NCBI GenBank assembly: GCA_038087015.1
Contig: JASBNA010000019.1
Location: 372,001 to 436,000, forward strand
Length of the DNA stretch: 64,000 nt
Reading direction: 5' to 3'
Source: Cerrena zonata
Taxonomy: Eukaryota; Basidiomycota; Agaricomycetes; Polyporales; Cerrenaceae
The first letter of the stretch is position 1. The number at the start of each line of letters is the position of its first letter. The notes beneath the pieces are model-generated. The model saw only the letters and a list, made by a program, of their open reading frames with translations, had not been told where the DNA came from and did not search any database. Both the position numbers and the translations under genes were made by a program. Of this stretch, positions 10,506 to 23,845 are shown piece by piece.

Positions 10506-12894
10506 TCAGCTCGAACCCTGTTTCGCGCCAGGGATCGAGAGGAGGGGGAGGGCGGCGGGCCTGCTGGAGATACCACTGATGTTGGGAACGGGCAAACCCT
10601 CGTCCCGTCTACCTAACCCACGACCACCAAGGCCACTCCCACTCCTCGGTCTATTTGCTTGAGGCCAACCTCCACTAAAGCCATAGCCAAGAGGGGCGGA
10701 ATCGCTTCTTGCACGGGAGGTCTTTTTCGAAACCAACGAGTTGAGTCCCGGTCCTGTATCTTCTGTGGCCGAATTGGGCGCAGTACGTTGACGTTTGGCA
10801 CTACCACGGCCATGTAAGTCGTCACCAGAAGCAAAAGGATCTAAACCCCCAGGGCCGGGAGAGGGCGGCAAGGGTGTAGAAAGAGCGGTCTCGTACCTTG
10901 CGGTGGAGACACCATGGGTCATGTGCCCGTGTGGATGCATCTCATATGTTGTGGGCAAATGCTGGAAGGACTGTTGACGCGAAAGTGTGTGCGGCGTGTG
11001 CGTATGCGACGGAAACTCGGCAGCCGTTGGGCTCGAACTTGGACTCAAAGAATGGAGCGAATGTAAAGAGGGATTGTTAGAGAGAGACCCCAAAGAAGGA
11101 TAGTGAGAATGATGGTGTGGCAATGGGTTGGTCGGCGATGTGACCAATATGTTCGGACTATCGTTAGAGTCCAACAATTCCGGAGGAAAATTGAACTGGA
11201 CAGCTGCGCCAATCATTATTAGTGATTCATGCTTTAGAATCGCGGGAGGGAGAGAGGTCACACTTACCTCCAGGGAAGGTCTTTGTTAGCACATCGTACA
11301 ACGCTTTGGTTATATTCACCAAACGGTCGACTTTGTTTCGCTCCGTATTGACCGCATGGACCAACCGTCTGTTCTCGTCCTTCATCTGAGTGAGTTGAGC
11401 CGCTACTTCACCGGGGAGCTCGACACGGTGCTTGATGGAAGGGTCGGGTTCAAGCGCCTTACGTTTAATCTCCTCCAACAGGTCAGGCCGTCCACGTAGG
11501 AATTTATGGTGAGAAAACTCCCAGGTCTGAACATCGGTAGACGTGCGTTGGGCACGGGGAGTACGGTTAATCTTGTGGAATCCGTACATGTTCAATTGCC
11601 GGACGAAGCTCGAGAACTGTGACAGCAAGTAAAGGGGGAGACGGACAGGTGAGCAAAACGGGGAGGGTAAAGAGAGGAGAGATGCACGAAGCCACTGACG
11701 TTGTTGTGTTTGAAGTGGGAACCCAGAATGGTCCGACTGAACTCTCCGACATTGGAGACGACGAAGCTATGAGAAGGATCAAGCGTTAGAATTGGAAGAT
11801 CGGCCACTTTGACAGGAGGGCGGTTAAGTACCTAGTTCCAAGCTCGGTCCAGCTAATGAACTGAGCTGATTTTGGGTCGTTGATCATCCTGCAACGGTAG
11901 CGTAGACATTGAGCATGGGTATGATAAAGACCATGATAGATAAAGGTGAAACGTACTGATACAACTTGGTGACAAAGTTGTTTGTCCCCAGCGGCTTTCC
12001 CATAACATTGACTTGACCTGGAACGGTCGGAGTCGCTGAGGAGTTGGATGGTACCTGCCCGTCCATGGGCTTGTGATCGTCCTGTTCCCCACCACTGGTG
12101 CTCCCATCTACGGGGCTTCCTTCGGCGTCTAAGCCACCGTAGGACATGTCGACCTCGTCGTAGGGAGAAGTGTCCATATTGGTGCTGGAATGATCGTAGT
12201 TGCCAGAGACGGGCGTTGGGGCGTTTTCCTCGTTCACGGCGTTTGGGAGAGGCGTGCCACTGGTGGTTGTGAACGATCGCTTTCTCGGTACGGATTTTTC
12301 CGAGGAGGATGAAGAGCGGCTGCTGGTGAGACGCCGTGTTGAGCCTGAACCATAAGACTCATAATGAGGGTCATCATAACGTACGCCGCCGCCCTGCTCG
12401 GGAGGTGTGAATTGGAAGGGCTGTTGCTGCTGCTGGGCATGTATATGAGTATGATGGTGGTGATGGTGATGGGGTGATAGCGCATTTTGGTGGTGCATGG
12501 ACGAGTTGGACGGACTAATGGGTGTCAAAGGAGACATATGCGAACCCGGGTGCGGTGATGGGTGAATAGGTGAGAGGTTGGTAGGCGAGGTGACCGATAA
12601 GGAGGAGAGGTTGAGGGAGAGCGCGGTCGAGGACCTTTCGATCATGCCTGAATCGGCAAGACCAGACTGGGACGCAGACTGCTGCTGGGACTGAGAGTAG
12701 AACGGAGGGTAGTGCTGGTCGCCGAGAGAGGTGGAGGGGGAGGACGGGGAGGGAAATGAGGACTGGTTATGGGTCGGAGGGAGGAGATGGGGTGCCTGGG
12801 GCCATTGAGACTGCTGCTGAGACTGAGATTGAGAGGAGTAATGGTCGCTCGGAGGCGGCATTGGGTGCGAGTAGTGAGAAGTGGTTGAGTCCAT
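10506..12894 (-). CDS. HSF-type DNA-binding transcription factor
   Basis: Five exons (12894-11957, 11888-11832, 11766-11700, 11616-11268, 11203-10506) with consistent phases encode 702 residues. The first 310 or so residues are low-complexity (Gln, Ser, Pro and a His tract). The winged-helix HSF domain follows: [45 protein letters not shown] and [13 protein letters not shown], ending [12 protein letters not shown] basic linker and a short leucine-zipper-like coiled coil ([20 protein letters not shown]) follow, then a Ser/Pro-rich tail. It is nuclear and should bind nGAAn-type elements. Membership of the HSF family is secure; whether it corresponds to Hsf1, Sfl1/Mga1 or a basidiomycete-specific type cannot be told here. 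The DNA-binding domain is split by three introns. Confidence 0.93.
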
Positions 12895-15800
12895 GAGAAG
12901 CGCAGAGAGAAGCGCAGGAGAGAAGCCGGGGTGTTGTTCGTACCACCTGGGGCAATACGAGGCTCACGGTAGCGGTAGAAGGAGGGACGGAAGCGTGCTT
13001 GGACAAGGTAATGCGTGTGGGTGGGTGGTGCAGAGGGCTCGCGGGGGAGGGCCCGTCGATCGCGTGTCTAGCTCGCTAGCAAATGCAATCAGCTGCAATC
13101 AGCATGCGGAGGCAAGCCACCTCAGTTCTTGTGTTCTGTTCTGCGAGTGTGCAAGCTGCGTGTGTAGCTTGTGTGTGCAGACTTGTGCAACCCACGGACG
13201 AGGGGGTTCGCAGAACGTACTATCGAATCCTCCGAGATTGGTTCGGAACCGTGGCAATCAAAAGCGACGAGAAAAAATCAGCCAGAGGGGATCAGCAGGA
13301 CATGTAGCAATCAGCAACACGGCTTCTTTAGCTCCAGAACGTCGTGCTCGACGTCGGCAGGGGGGGACAGGGAGAGCAAGCGAGAGACAGAGCTGGGGAG
13401 CTGTAAGCAGGGCGACTGCTGAGAGTGGTCGCGGTTAAAGCCAAGATGAAAGAAAGCAAAAGCCGGTCTAGGCGGGTTTTCGCTCTTTCCCTCGCTCTTA
13501 GGGGAGGATTGCCGCTGGGTGTGCTGCGTGGTGTGGCTGGGAGGAGGAGAAGGTGTGTGTGCAGGGCAGGAGGGTATCAAGACTGAAGGGGATCAACAGC
13601 GTATCAACAGCGTATCAACATCAATTCCGTCCACTAGCATCGCACACTGCTCTCGCGGCAGAAGCCACCCATCTCAAATATCTTTCTATTGCGGAACTGC
13701 TCTTGCTGGACTGCTCACATCTTGCATGACCCCCTTTGACGTCGCAGGACACAGGCATCATCGAAATGAACCATGAGTCTACTGACGTTCGCGGCCAGCA
13801 GCCCTCCATCACGCTTTCTCTTCCCATACCCTGTCCCAACCGTGCCCAAACCTTATCGTCTCATTCTGTACAGTTACGACATCATCATCATCTCGGAGAC
13901 ATTTCAGCAATCCAGATCCCAGCGCGCGAGGACCAGAAAAGTCAGAAAGGACCCTCCCAAACTCGGTTTCCGGCCATCGCACGCAGTCAACTCGGAACAG
14001 TTTTTCCCATCACCCAATCAATGTCCTCCATCTCCAAACGCTAATCCCATCTTCCCCTCAAAAGGCTGCCCAAAGACAGAAAAAAAGGTGAACTGTCTCT
14101 GTAGAGCCCCGCAAAGAGTAGAAAAAAGCTAGTTCCTCTTCTCATCGCCCGTCTTTCAGAATTTCAGACAAAGACTCAGTGACATGCGCTCAGGCCCATG
14201 CTCATCCGAGTTTCTACCTCATTTCATCACCCCAAATCACGTACCCAATACAGCCATCTTGCCTCCCGTGACATAACCCCCCGTCATATCCACAACCCAG
14301 GTCTTTCTTTACTCATTCCTTCTGACTTTTTAGACAGCCAGCCAACTCCATTCCACGCCGTTCGTGCACGTCTCTTCGCATCCGCAGTGCATGGTCAGGT
14401 GCGTGGCGCTACTACCTGCTATGACGACAAGAATATGCAGGGTTGGGACAGTACAGCAACGCTCTTTATACCCGTCCAACAGAACACCGTCCCATCGCTC
14501 AAAATTGAGTGCTTGGAATATTTTTATCGTTATAATCAAATTAGTTCGAAACCCGTTGCTGGTACAGCAACGGCTGTGATGTTTTCCTCTCTTTCAACGC
14601 ACCTCTTTCTTCCAAGCGATCCAGTAAAAAACAGCTGCGCAAATCGCACGAGAATATCGAGTGCTCAGCTCTCTCCATTCTTGCACATTACGATGATACA
14701 ACATCAACAATAACACAGACACCCTAGGTACACCAATCGCAATGTAACAATATATGACAGTGACGATACGAGGCACTAAAGACACAAAAAGGCGCGATCG
14801 GGCTCACGGATGTATCGCCGGACCTGATAGTACTAGTGCACAGAATCGATGTATAGAACAATGGAGAAATGATTTCATTTTCAAGATTCCTCCCGATCGC
14901 GTCCTGGGTACCGAATGACCCAAATATGTTGAACGTGAATACCAAGAGAAGAGTGCAACTTAAGTATTTCCGCTCTCATTTCCTGTCATCAATAATAATC
15001 ATGGGCTGAACGTGATCCATACCCTGCTCCACTGACCCTCTTCTCTTTCCCCCGATGATATAGTGCTAGTAGGATTAGGTACATAACAAGACCGACGCGA
15101 ATACGCGTGGTGGTGGGCAGCTTTGAGACTTAGATTGACGCAGCCTCACTGGCACACGTAAGAAACGAGGGCGAAGGGACGAGTGTGATGTGGCTAAGAG
15201 GGTGTCAGCCTTTTGATGCCTAGACGTTTAGTGATATTAGGAAAGGGTGACAGAGCCAAGGCAAAAAAAAAACTTACCAAGTGAAAGAGGGTAACGACAC
15301 ATTTGATTAGACGAAACAGAGAGATAGAGATAGACAAAAGATTGACTCGTCCATCCCAGACTGGGGGGTCAGAGGACTCGTATCACCCGTCGCTCGGGGC
15401 TCCGGTGTTCGTTTTGCTTGTACATAATTTAGAGGTTAGACGTGACAGGAGACGAGCTGACATGGACATTCCACCAATGTAAATCCTCCTCTTCACTCGA
15501 ACCATCTCACACAAAAAGTCCCTGCCTAACACCGCGCTTGAAGGATAGTTAAGCTCATATAGTCTATTGGACCCCTCTTCCAATAGATGCTCCATCCCCT
15601 CCCTCGGCCAAATTCTAAATTAGAACATACTTAGACTAGAGAAAAATTTAGACTTAGCCGTATGCCCGGGAGTCAGCGTCAAGATACATATAGAAGGACG
15701 AAAATAAGATTTGAATGCCGAGGGAGACAAGCCACCAAAGCGACAATCATACAACGGCATGAAAGTATTTCAATGGCGTTTGTGCTTTTATGCCTCTATT

Positions 15801-18800
15801 AGGAAGACGTTTGAACAGCCCGCGAGGGGATGTTCCGACCCATGTTACATATATCTCGTGAGTCTGCAACAACTCCGAGTTGGCCTACAACGTACGTCAA
15901 AGCAGTACGAGTCATGATGGCAGAAGGATTTTTTACCCACACACGGAGAAAGTGCCATAAGGAGAGCACGAAGGAATTTACACACACACCATGTCGGATT
16001 TGTTTTACGAAGGTTATCCGGGAAATCACACCCGAACGGAGGGAATGTGACCGGTTAACGTTATCCCAACCGAATTTCAACAGAAGGGGGGGAGAATCCG
16101 GAAGCTGACATTTGGTCGCCGGCGGACGGGATAAAACAGACAGTCAGGTTGCTCAAAATATGTATATCATATATGTGCTCACACACGACGACGACGGGGA
16201 ATGATGGGTGTTTTGACAAACCTGAGTGGGAGGACAAACGAGGTTTCCTATTCTGTTTAACGATCAGGGTAAGAGAAATGTGGGTTTGTTCCGGTCAGAC
16301 CTTCTATGGGATGATGGATAAACAACTTAACATCAGGGAGGATCAGGATCATGATCATGATTCGAGGGTTGATTATTTCGTCTTCGGACATTGAACGTAC
16401 GTGTTGTCCCATGATCCATGACTGCAGAGAAATGTGTCATTGCGGTCATGGTAATATTGTGTACAAGATACGTATATGGTCGTTCGTACCTTCCTAACGG
16501 GACTTGCCTCGACCAGGGCGAAGAGAAATTAAAAGAGCCGAACTGGTTATCGCACTACCAAGTGGAGCGAACCCCTACTGGACTTTGAACGGAGGCAAAT
16601 AGATATGGGCTGTCCATCGTTGTCCAATGATAAAACGATGATCTCTGTATGATCTGTATGATCCACCATCTCTGGGCGATTTGTTATTGGAGATATTGAG
16701 ATGAGATGATCTATGAAATCTAGAAAATCGATCTGTATAGAACACACCTTCGAGGGAAAAACACTGCATCCGGTATTTTCGACGGGCGGGGTTCGTTTTG
16801 TTATCCGTTGTTGGACGAATTACTTACAGTTAACGTTACAACAGCTTTTGGGCGTGAACCGCGTGATCGTTTGATGCCACATGATTGACAGACAGGACCT
16901 TGGGAAGAAAAAATGTGGCAGAAATATGAGAAATTATATGGGCATGGGCGTTGCTTGTTCTGTTCTGCTCTGCTCAGGGAACGGGAGAGGGAGAGATGAC
17001 AACAGAAATCAAAGAAATCAAAATCAGAATGGGCCAAGCGGCAGTGGGAGACGAACAATGACTTACAGTTCTTACACATGGTCCTATACGTCACGGTACA
17101 ACTCACCAGACGGCTCCGTGACCTTGCTCGTCTCCGTTAGAGGACTCCTCCGTACGGAAAAAAGGAAAAACCCCTTCCACCCCCACTCACTATGATTACT
17201 GTGGCTATCATTTGTTGATCGGGAAACCTAGACAAGAGGGAAAAAGGAAATGACCGTCAAGCAGGAAAGGCCCGAATGAGAGGTCACACCTAATGGAGAG
17301 AGCCGGCGGCGGATGTCCAGATTATGGTTTGGACATTGACGCGTTGACGGCGAAGGGAAAGAATCACACCGCGTAAAAAACGCATATGACCGGTAGTGTG
17401 ATGAAATTCCGACACTGTACACTTGAGGCCGACGAGGCTGAAAGGAGGCTTTAGACTCTCATCGCTTCGGCTTGGAGTGGACCAAGTGGGTCGGCGAGCG
17501 AGAGAAAGCGAAACGGCAAGATGGGTGGAACCTGAAGGGCTTATGATGCGATCATGGAAGAACGCGCAGACGGGCTCTCAGACTCTCAGCTTCAACTCAA
17601 CTCAATAGGACATCACGGGAACGGGAACCGGTGAATACTGAACCCAAATTTCAATCTAAGCCTTATAATTAAACCGGCGGCCCAGGATGATATTGAATTT
17701 TTAAATGGCTCGAAGCGAAGACTCGAAGACTCGTAGTCGTACTAGCTTCCAAGATGTGCCAAAGTGTGAGATGAAGCCGACGAAGCAGGAGAATCGATAC
17801 GATGATTGCATCTCTGAACCAAGACAGAGGTGGACAGACACGGACGAAGGGGAGTGATATACTTGGTGATGACCTAAGCAGCTGTCAGACCGTGGGCAGA
17901 AAGGCGTGGCTAGAATTCGAAGTTGGCTAAGGGGAAGCAGAGAAGTCGAAGGGAAGCGCTTGCTGAGAAGTGGGAAAGTGGGAGCCTGGGTGAAGCTTGG
18001 ATCATGGCGTCACCGCTGCATGATCAATCATGGGTTCCGTCTGTGCTTCTAAAAGGGCTTATCATTGTAAAGTTGAGTTTGTTGGGTCTCCCTCAGCATT
18101 CTTACCACGTCTTGCAGTAATGATGAGGATTTATGACGCTGGCTGTTAGATGTTGGACCGTTTAAAGAGAGGGCTCTGCCTGATATTCCGGCGTGTGTGA
18201 AGTGAGGACCTGTGCCTTTGAAGAGCTGTCAACCTGGCATGAGAAATATGCTACAATTAGAACGGGTAGTCAACGCGATTCGACAAGCTCACAAACCAGG
18301 TCAATCCAGCGAGGAATGAATCCTCTTCCATACCAGCGCGTATTGGAAGATGCAGAGGATGATCTGCGCCAGTGCCTGCCCAAAGTCATCCCCACAGATA
18401 GCAGATAACGTGGAGAAGGATACAGCAAGGTCTAAACGTGTAAAACGGCGTTATCAAAGTGCTGTAACAGAGACCGACAAGATTAGTATTAGCAGGGCAT
18501 TTGTCAGATAACCGAGCTGTGACGTGTTGCTCGAACGTTTGAAAAAGTTACAATTCCAGCGTCTTTGCTATACAGATGGGCAAGTCAGGAGCGAAAACGC
18601 AGTAGGCACATTGTTGCACAGGATGGTAGGTTCCCAAGTCGAAGACTATGACGGTGATTGGGCGGCAAAAGAATCCTTTTTCATGAAGCACTGAGTCTGA
18701 GGGCACCTTGAGCGGCAGTAGAAGTTAAGGGGTCTGAATTGCAAGCTTCACTCGCGGCTCCGGCAGATGCGATGCAAGAGGGGATTACGAGGCTGCACGA

Positions 18801-19169
18801 TGGTATCGATTAAACTTCTAGCTTTGTTCCCTAGTGGGGCTTTCCATATTGAGCGGTTGAATCCGCGAGCATCGGTTTGAACTGGAAGAAAAATAGAAAA
18901 CGTTGATTGGCATTAGTATTGAAGATAGTTGTCTCGGCAGAAATGGAAGTCAAGACATACTGTACCTTATCTCTCGACGAAGACATAACGAAGAAGATGC
19001 AAGCTGACAACCCGCAGAATCTACCTCGGTAGCCGATCATGCCCTTGACATCGCAATCAAGAAGTACTAAGAAGGTGAAGCTCACGACCAGTTTTGGAAA
19101 GTAAGAACGTCGTGAAATCTTCGTCTTTATTACGAGCGCGGCTCCTAGTCGTCCGTGATACAAGTCATA
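12895..19169. other. Gene-poor 6.3 kb upstream of HSF gene
   Basis: I find no conserved protein, tRNA or snRNA. Open frames (for example 14198-14713 plus) are low-complexity and unlike known families. About 13.5-14.4 kb is pyrimidine-rich on the plus strand and resembles basidiomycete promoter or 5' UTR DNA; a short tandem TATCAACAGCG unit lies near 13598-13622. The stretch probably contains the HSF promoter and possibly unannotated non-coding transcripts. Confidence 0.4.
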
Positions 19170-19658
19170 TCATGACATTTTGCTCAAGAGCACTTTGCCG
19201 CCTCCGAGTTCCCGTTCAACCTTCCAACCTCTCTTCTTCAGCCACGCCCACATGTCCGGAAATATGGCTGGCATTGTGCAAACCGATACCATGGAATCCG
19301 AGGGAACCGCATCTACCATTCGTTGTAGACATCCACCTTTGCGGCATTCTGGAAGCACACCGGCAAGCCAGATATGCAAGGTTTCAGCCTGTCCGTTGGA
19401 AAGCGGAGGTGTGTGCAAGCGGGGATGCACAAAGAGAAACGCCATAGGTTTATCGGTCTCGGTACCATTAATGGGTGTCATGTATACAATGAACGAGGAT
19501 GGGTGAGATATTCGTTCCTTCCATAACGATAGCGAGGTATATTTCGATCCTGGTTTGTGAGAAAATATAGAGTTGGATAACCCAATAATCTTGGGAAGCA
19601 GTAAGTCCACGTTGGGCGATTCAGATGTAAGCATATGGCCTTCCATTTGGACGTTCAT
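19170..19658 (-). CDS. GNAT-like acetyltransferase family protein
   Basis: Single exon, 162 residues. The central part fits the GNAT fold: a strand segment (PMAFLFVHPRL), then HIWLAGVLPECRKGGCLQRM, which corresponds to the V-x-P-x-x-R-x-x-G acetyl-CoA loop and following helix (here LPECRKGGC), and a C-terminal VSVCTMPAIFPDMWAWLKKRGW resembling the last strand-helix of fungal GNAT-like proteins. The acyl-CoA loop is slightly degenerate, so catalytic activity is uncertain. The substrate is unknown. The ATG at 19658 follows a pyrimidine-rich leader. It is transcribed in the same direction as the neighbouring protease and F-box genes, with no sign of co-regulation. Confidence 0.6.
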   Translation of the reverse strand: MNVQMEGHMLTSESPNVDLLLPKIIGLSNSIFSHKPGSKYTSLSLWKERISHPSSFIVYMTPINGTETDKPMAFLFVHPRLHTPPLSNGQAETLHIWLAGVLPECRKGGCLQRMVDAVPSDSMVSVCTMPAIFPDMWAWLKKRGWKVERELGGGKVLLSKMS

Positions 19659-20138
19659 GCTAACCAGTTAAGTCAGAGCCTCTCCGAGACGTAACATAAC
19701 TTGAGAAAAGGCCTGACTTTCCTATGTAGTATGTAGTGGTCAGTTGATAGTATCTGGTGAACCGCTGCTCCTTTCCCGGCGGTCGGCAACTTCAGTTAAA
19801 GCGGAGAATGAATATCATTGACACTGTTGAACATAGGAGTAACAGTATAGAGATTTTTTTCCTGACACTTTGTGAAGTGCAATATTATTATTCAGGTTCA
19901 GTCATCTTGGAATGGAAATTTTCTTGCTCCTCATTATCCAACCGTCTATTAAAAGAGGTTGAAAATTCACCCAAATATATCAGAAATTAGTGGACTGGAG
20001 CCCGGATCCCTCAGGCTTGAACAGAGGTTCAAAGAGTCGTTTATACAAACAAATTTCCAAGCTTCATGTCAAACTTGTGTATTTGATAACGTACAAATCT
20101 TCCTTTCATGAAGTGTAAAAATGCCTCGGATATTGAAA
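19659..20138. other. Intergenic, nothing recognised
   Basis: About 480 bp, AT-rich, between two minus-strand genes. No coding or RNA feature seen. Confidence 0.4.
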
Positions 20139-21738
20139 TTACTGAGCAAAGGCGATGTAGGACCCTCCAGCGCTGTACTGAATCGTGTCTCCCCAACTAT
20201 CAAGGTGCCAAGTCATTCCACTTGCTGTGATGTTGGTGGTCCTTAACTTGATTCGAATGTTTCGACCCTTTTCGATGTCGAGTAAGTTGAGGGCAGCAAA
20301 TACATGTGGCGTCTTGACGAAGTTTCCGCCAAATGAGACGTGTGCGCTATTCTCTACACGAGGTTGGTTCCAAACACGAATATCATTCGTACTAAACGTC
20401 CCGCTACGAATATCCTCTCGGTGAGCAGAGTATGCAAACCAGGAGGCACCTCCGGACCATATGTTGGTGTCCGACCAAGTATCGATGTGGATAGTAAAGC
20501 TGTGACTGGTAACGTTCACAGCTTTTGTGAGGATACGACAGTTCTGTGCAGCTCCGGTATCGCCGGACTCGAGCCAGACGACAACCTTTGGAGGAGCAGA
20601 GTACGGGCGAGAGAAAGTAATCTTGCGTGTGGTTGACTTCTGCGGGCTCGTCCAGACGTGGTCATCCATGGTGTTGAACCGTCCGTACTGGAGATCAGGG
20701 TCATCCTGGGGGATACTGAGCCACGAGCACCCAGCGGAGGATTGTATGGTGTCTCCCCAGGACTCGAGGTCGACCTGTACAGTCTTGTTGGTAACCTTTT
20801 GAACGTGGGATTTGATACGTAGGATGTTCATGTCAAGCCAATTGACACCAAGCAGGACTTTGGGAGGAGAGGTGTTCGGAAGGGACAGATGGATGAGCCC
20901 AACGTTGTGTGCCTGAGGACGCTGCCAAGGGCGGACTTCCATCGTGTTAAAAGTACCCGTCTCAAGCTTCGCAGTGACTCCATTGGGAGTGTAAGGATAG
21001 ACTCTTTTTATGAAGTCGATGTCCCCCTGGGAGAGGTGAGTGTTCCACCCAACAACGAACCCATTGGTAGTGAAGCCTCGAGGAATGGCGTACTGCATAA
21101 TGGACTGGGAGTCGTAATTACTAGCCATAATACCCGCTGACCCGTACTGGTAGAAGACGTTGGAATCCACATCGGCATGATTCCAACCGATCTTTTCGTA
21201 GTACTTGTAGACGTAGTCTTTATTCCACTGAATATTCGCGTTCGGCTGGGACTGTTCGTGGATGCAACCAAGAGCATGTCCGAATTCGTGAACAACGGTG
21301 CGAGAGAACTCAGTGTCTTGAGTGTTGTCGTTGAACCATCCAAAGTTCATAGTATGGTCTTTGGGAGCGATGGTCAAAGCATCGGTACCAAGATAAGAGT
21401 ATGAGCGGCCGTTGTTTATGAACGCGACACGAATCTCGGCGGGCTCCTGATCGACGAAGTTGAAGTGGATGTTGGCGTACTGGGTCCATACCGCCGCATA
21501 CTGCTTGACCTTCGAACAAACGTATGGGCTTCCCTCCGCGAAGACTGATGCGGAGAGTACGACCAGGTCTCCACAGCCTCTTCACCGTAACTGCCATCCG
21601 CAAGATGGCATCTTTGGGAGCGGATTGTAGGTGCCCAGCATTGTCAGGGTTCTCGTTTATGGCAGCCTGGACGGCAGCGTCCAGCTTGTCATCGGGGACG
21701 AAGAGTAATGCGCAAGAGTTGGCGTCAGGACATTATTG
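20139..21738 (-). CDS. Astacin-type metalloprotease with three H-type lectin repeats
   Basis: The 3' 1.24 kb is one intact frame. It starts with a zincin core: HEFGHALGCIHE (the HExxHxxGxxHE zinc motif, about 21290-21255) and the Met-turn SIMQYAIP. Three repeats of about 95-100 residues follow, each with a GxFNT/GTFST start, a W-x-x-P, and a xSWGDT/DTWSDT...SAGxSW end, matching the H-type lectin (Gal/GalNAc-binding) fold. The family is presumably extracellular and sugar-directed. The upstream part of the protease domain (KRLWRPGRTLRIS, then SPYVCSKVKQYA) is coding but the two halves are in different frames at about 21543, where one extra base would explain the break. A second frame problem near 21725 hides the N-terminus. 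It could be a pseudogene or carry sequence errors. Confidence 0.8.
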
Positions 21739-22353
21739 ATGTAGAAATTCTGGTTTCACCGTCAGCGCATTGCAAAGAAAAAGGATTGATAAACTCACTG
21801 GTGACGGGGGGAAAGGAAGAAAACCTGGAGAGGAGATTGGTTAGAGTGTGCATTAATAAAGCTTACCTCTAAGTATGTACACCGCTCGCAAACATATATA
21901 GTGCTGACAGATCCTGCGAATGAATGGTATAAAACTGCCACAGTGGAATGTCGAAGTTCCGGATATGAGGGATATAGACGTAAATACCGAAGCGGCCCAA
22001 TGAAGACCATGATAAGGTCAATAATACCGAAGCCGACCGCCCAGATTATTGCACCAAGTCACAGAGGAATGCTAGTCCTGTTAGGCTGGAGCAAGTTGTA
22101 CCGCATCTATCATCTCTATGTAGTACGGTAATGCGGCATGAAGATAAACTTGACGTCGAGATCCCGAGGTCTGCCTCGGTACTTAAATAAGCCCGGAAAG
22201 TCAATTGGAAGGTCAGTCGACTGAATGTCAACATAAAACAGGAAGCACGTACTATATCACAGGGGAAATTGTAGAGAGTATTGTTCCATTATAAACATTC
22301 ATAATGTCACGCTATAGGGCGTGGAAAGTCATATGCGAATCTGTACTTTTTGC
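21739..22353. other. Intergenic, unresolved 5' end of the lectin-protease
   Basis: Possible short 5' exons of the lectin-protease lie at 21739-21900 (donors and acceptors are present but no start fits). No other feature is seen. Confidence 0.3.
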
Positions 22354-23677
22354 TCATACATTATCCTCTATTACAACCACAAGGTTGTCATTATTAAGGA
22401 GTCCTCCTAGTCCAGATAAAACCGTTTTACGGCTCGAAATCCTCGACTCTTTGTCCTCCCGATAGTCACGAATGAATTTTACCGAGACCTTTTCCAGTCC
22501 TTCGTAATTCTGGTGCGATGCTGAGGATACAGCCGTTCCGGATTTCTGACTAGCCAAGCGAGTAATAGTGCTTGTAAGCGTTTTCCATGGGGCCACAGGT
22601 CAACGGGGCTAAAATGCGCGAAGAATCTGCACCCAGCTCGATCTCAAGCTCCCTCAAAGGAGTCCGTTCAGTTGTCGACGACACCTCAAGCGAGTTCAGA
22701 ATTGATACAGTATCCTTCCATAGTTGCTCCTGTGTTTCGAGCGACCTTTGGTCCTTGAAGTAAATCCGAAGAGTGAGTGACGTCAGTCGAGGGCATATAG
22801 GGAGACGCCAGGTTTTGCAGTCTTTAAATGTGCATTTAGCTTAGTCCTGGGGCGTAATTGCACAGAGAAACTCACTCGGGGAAAACGACGGCCTGATCCA
22901 TAGGTTTTCGACCGTCCTAGCAATCGAAAGGAGCAATGTTTCTACTTGGTTGAAAGTAAGTGCACAGCGAAGCGACACTGATTTGATTAACGTATAGTCG
23001 ATGCACTCCGCAAGAATATCAAGATACTCCGGGTGGAAGAGGGTCGAAACAAGCAAGTGTTCAACTTGAGGTTTAGAGGTAGGGTAGGGTATGCCGGGCC
23101 AGTATTCCGATTTTGCAGGGTGGATATAGGTATATGAATGCATGTTAAGAGTAGTTATTTTGGCGAAGAGGGAGAAAAAAGAGGGTAGGATGGTTTTGTT
23201 CCTGGGGCGAATCACAGACAATTCCATCTTGGCCAGGTTGAATGCGTTGGTAGGAATGTCACTATCCACAGAGCACGACAACGTAACTCGAGTAAGCCTG
23301 AGACTTTGAAGGCTGGGCAAGCATTTTAGTAATGCGACCAATCGTTGGAGATCCACAATGGCTTCCTGTGCTTCGCCCGGTTCGCAGAAGATTGCTAGAT
23401 CATGGATGTAGTTTCCAAGCTTGAATTCGTCGCCGAAAACGTTCTGGGACGACGACAAAAGTTCCGAAAGACCATCCACATGGAATGGGTCCTTCGTGTC
23501 GCCCTGTTCCACCCAGGTATTGAAAGTAAGAGTGGAAAAGGAGTATTTTCGGACGCGGTGGAGGTATCGGTGGGATATAAACGAGCACTTCCGTAAACCC
23601 TTCTTGGACGATTTGAGGTTGTCTACGATTATGTCGACGAGTTCTTGCGGCAGAGTAAGAGCCAAGGACCGCGACAT
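22354..23677 (-). CDS. F-box-like protein
   Basis: Starts at the ATG at 23677 with LALTLPQELVDIIVDNLKSS, the LPxELxxxIxxxL pattern of basidiomycete F-box-like proteins, which act as substrate receptors of SCF ubiquitin ligases. The body is leucine-rich (PSLQSLRLTRVTLS and similar), suggesting LRR-like repeats. Exon 1 ends at 22876 and exon 2 starts at 22821 (54-nt intron). Exon 2 then runs into a stop at 22550, but the neighbouring frame continues cleanly to 22354. One extra C in a CCCC run near 22590 would explain the switch, so the reading frame is either broken or misread. An earlier in-frame ATG exists at 23770. The target protein is unknown. A second F-box-like gene lies next to it on the same strand. 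Confidence 0.6.
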
Positions 23678-23845
23678 GGTCAAAGTCACGTCGTGGTCGC
23701 GGTTAAAAAGAAAAAAATGGCTACTTCCATATATGGACGCGTAGATGTCAGACTTGCAGGAAGGCGTCATTGTTGTTATGTTCAAGTTACCATAATAGAC
23801 TACGATAGGTATTACTTGTGTGCGTAAGATATAAATGCTACTGAA

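Noticed and set aside
13736..14713. Plus-strand open frames of 100-170 codons upstream of the HSF gene
   Set aside because: Low-complexity, Ser/Pro-rich translations overlapping in different frames, no domain and no splice logic; more like pyrimidine-rich leader DNA.
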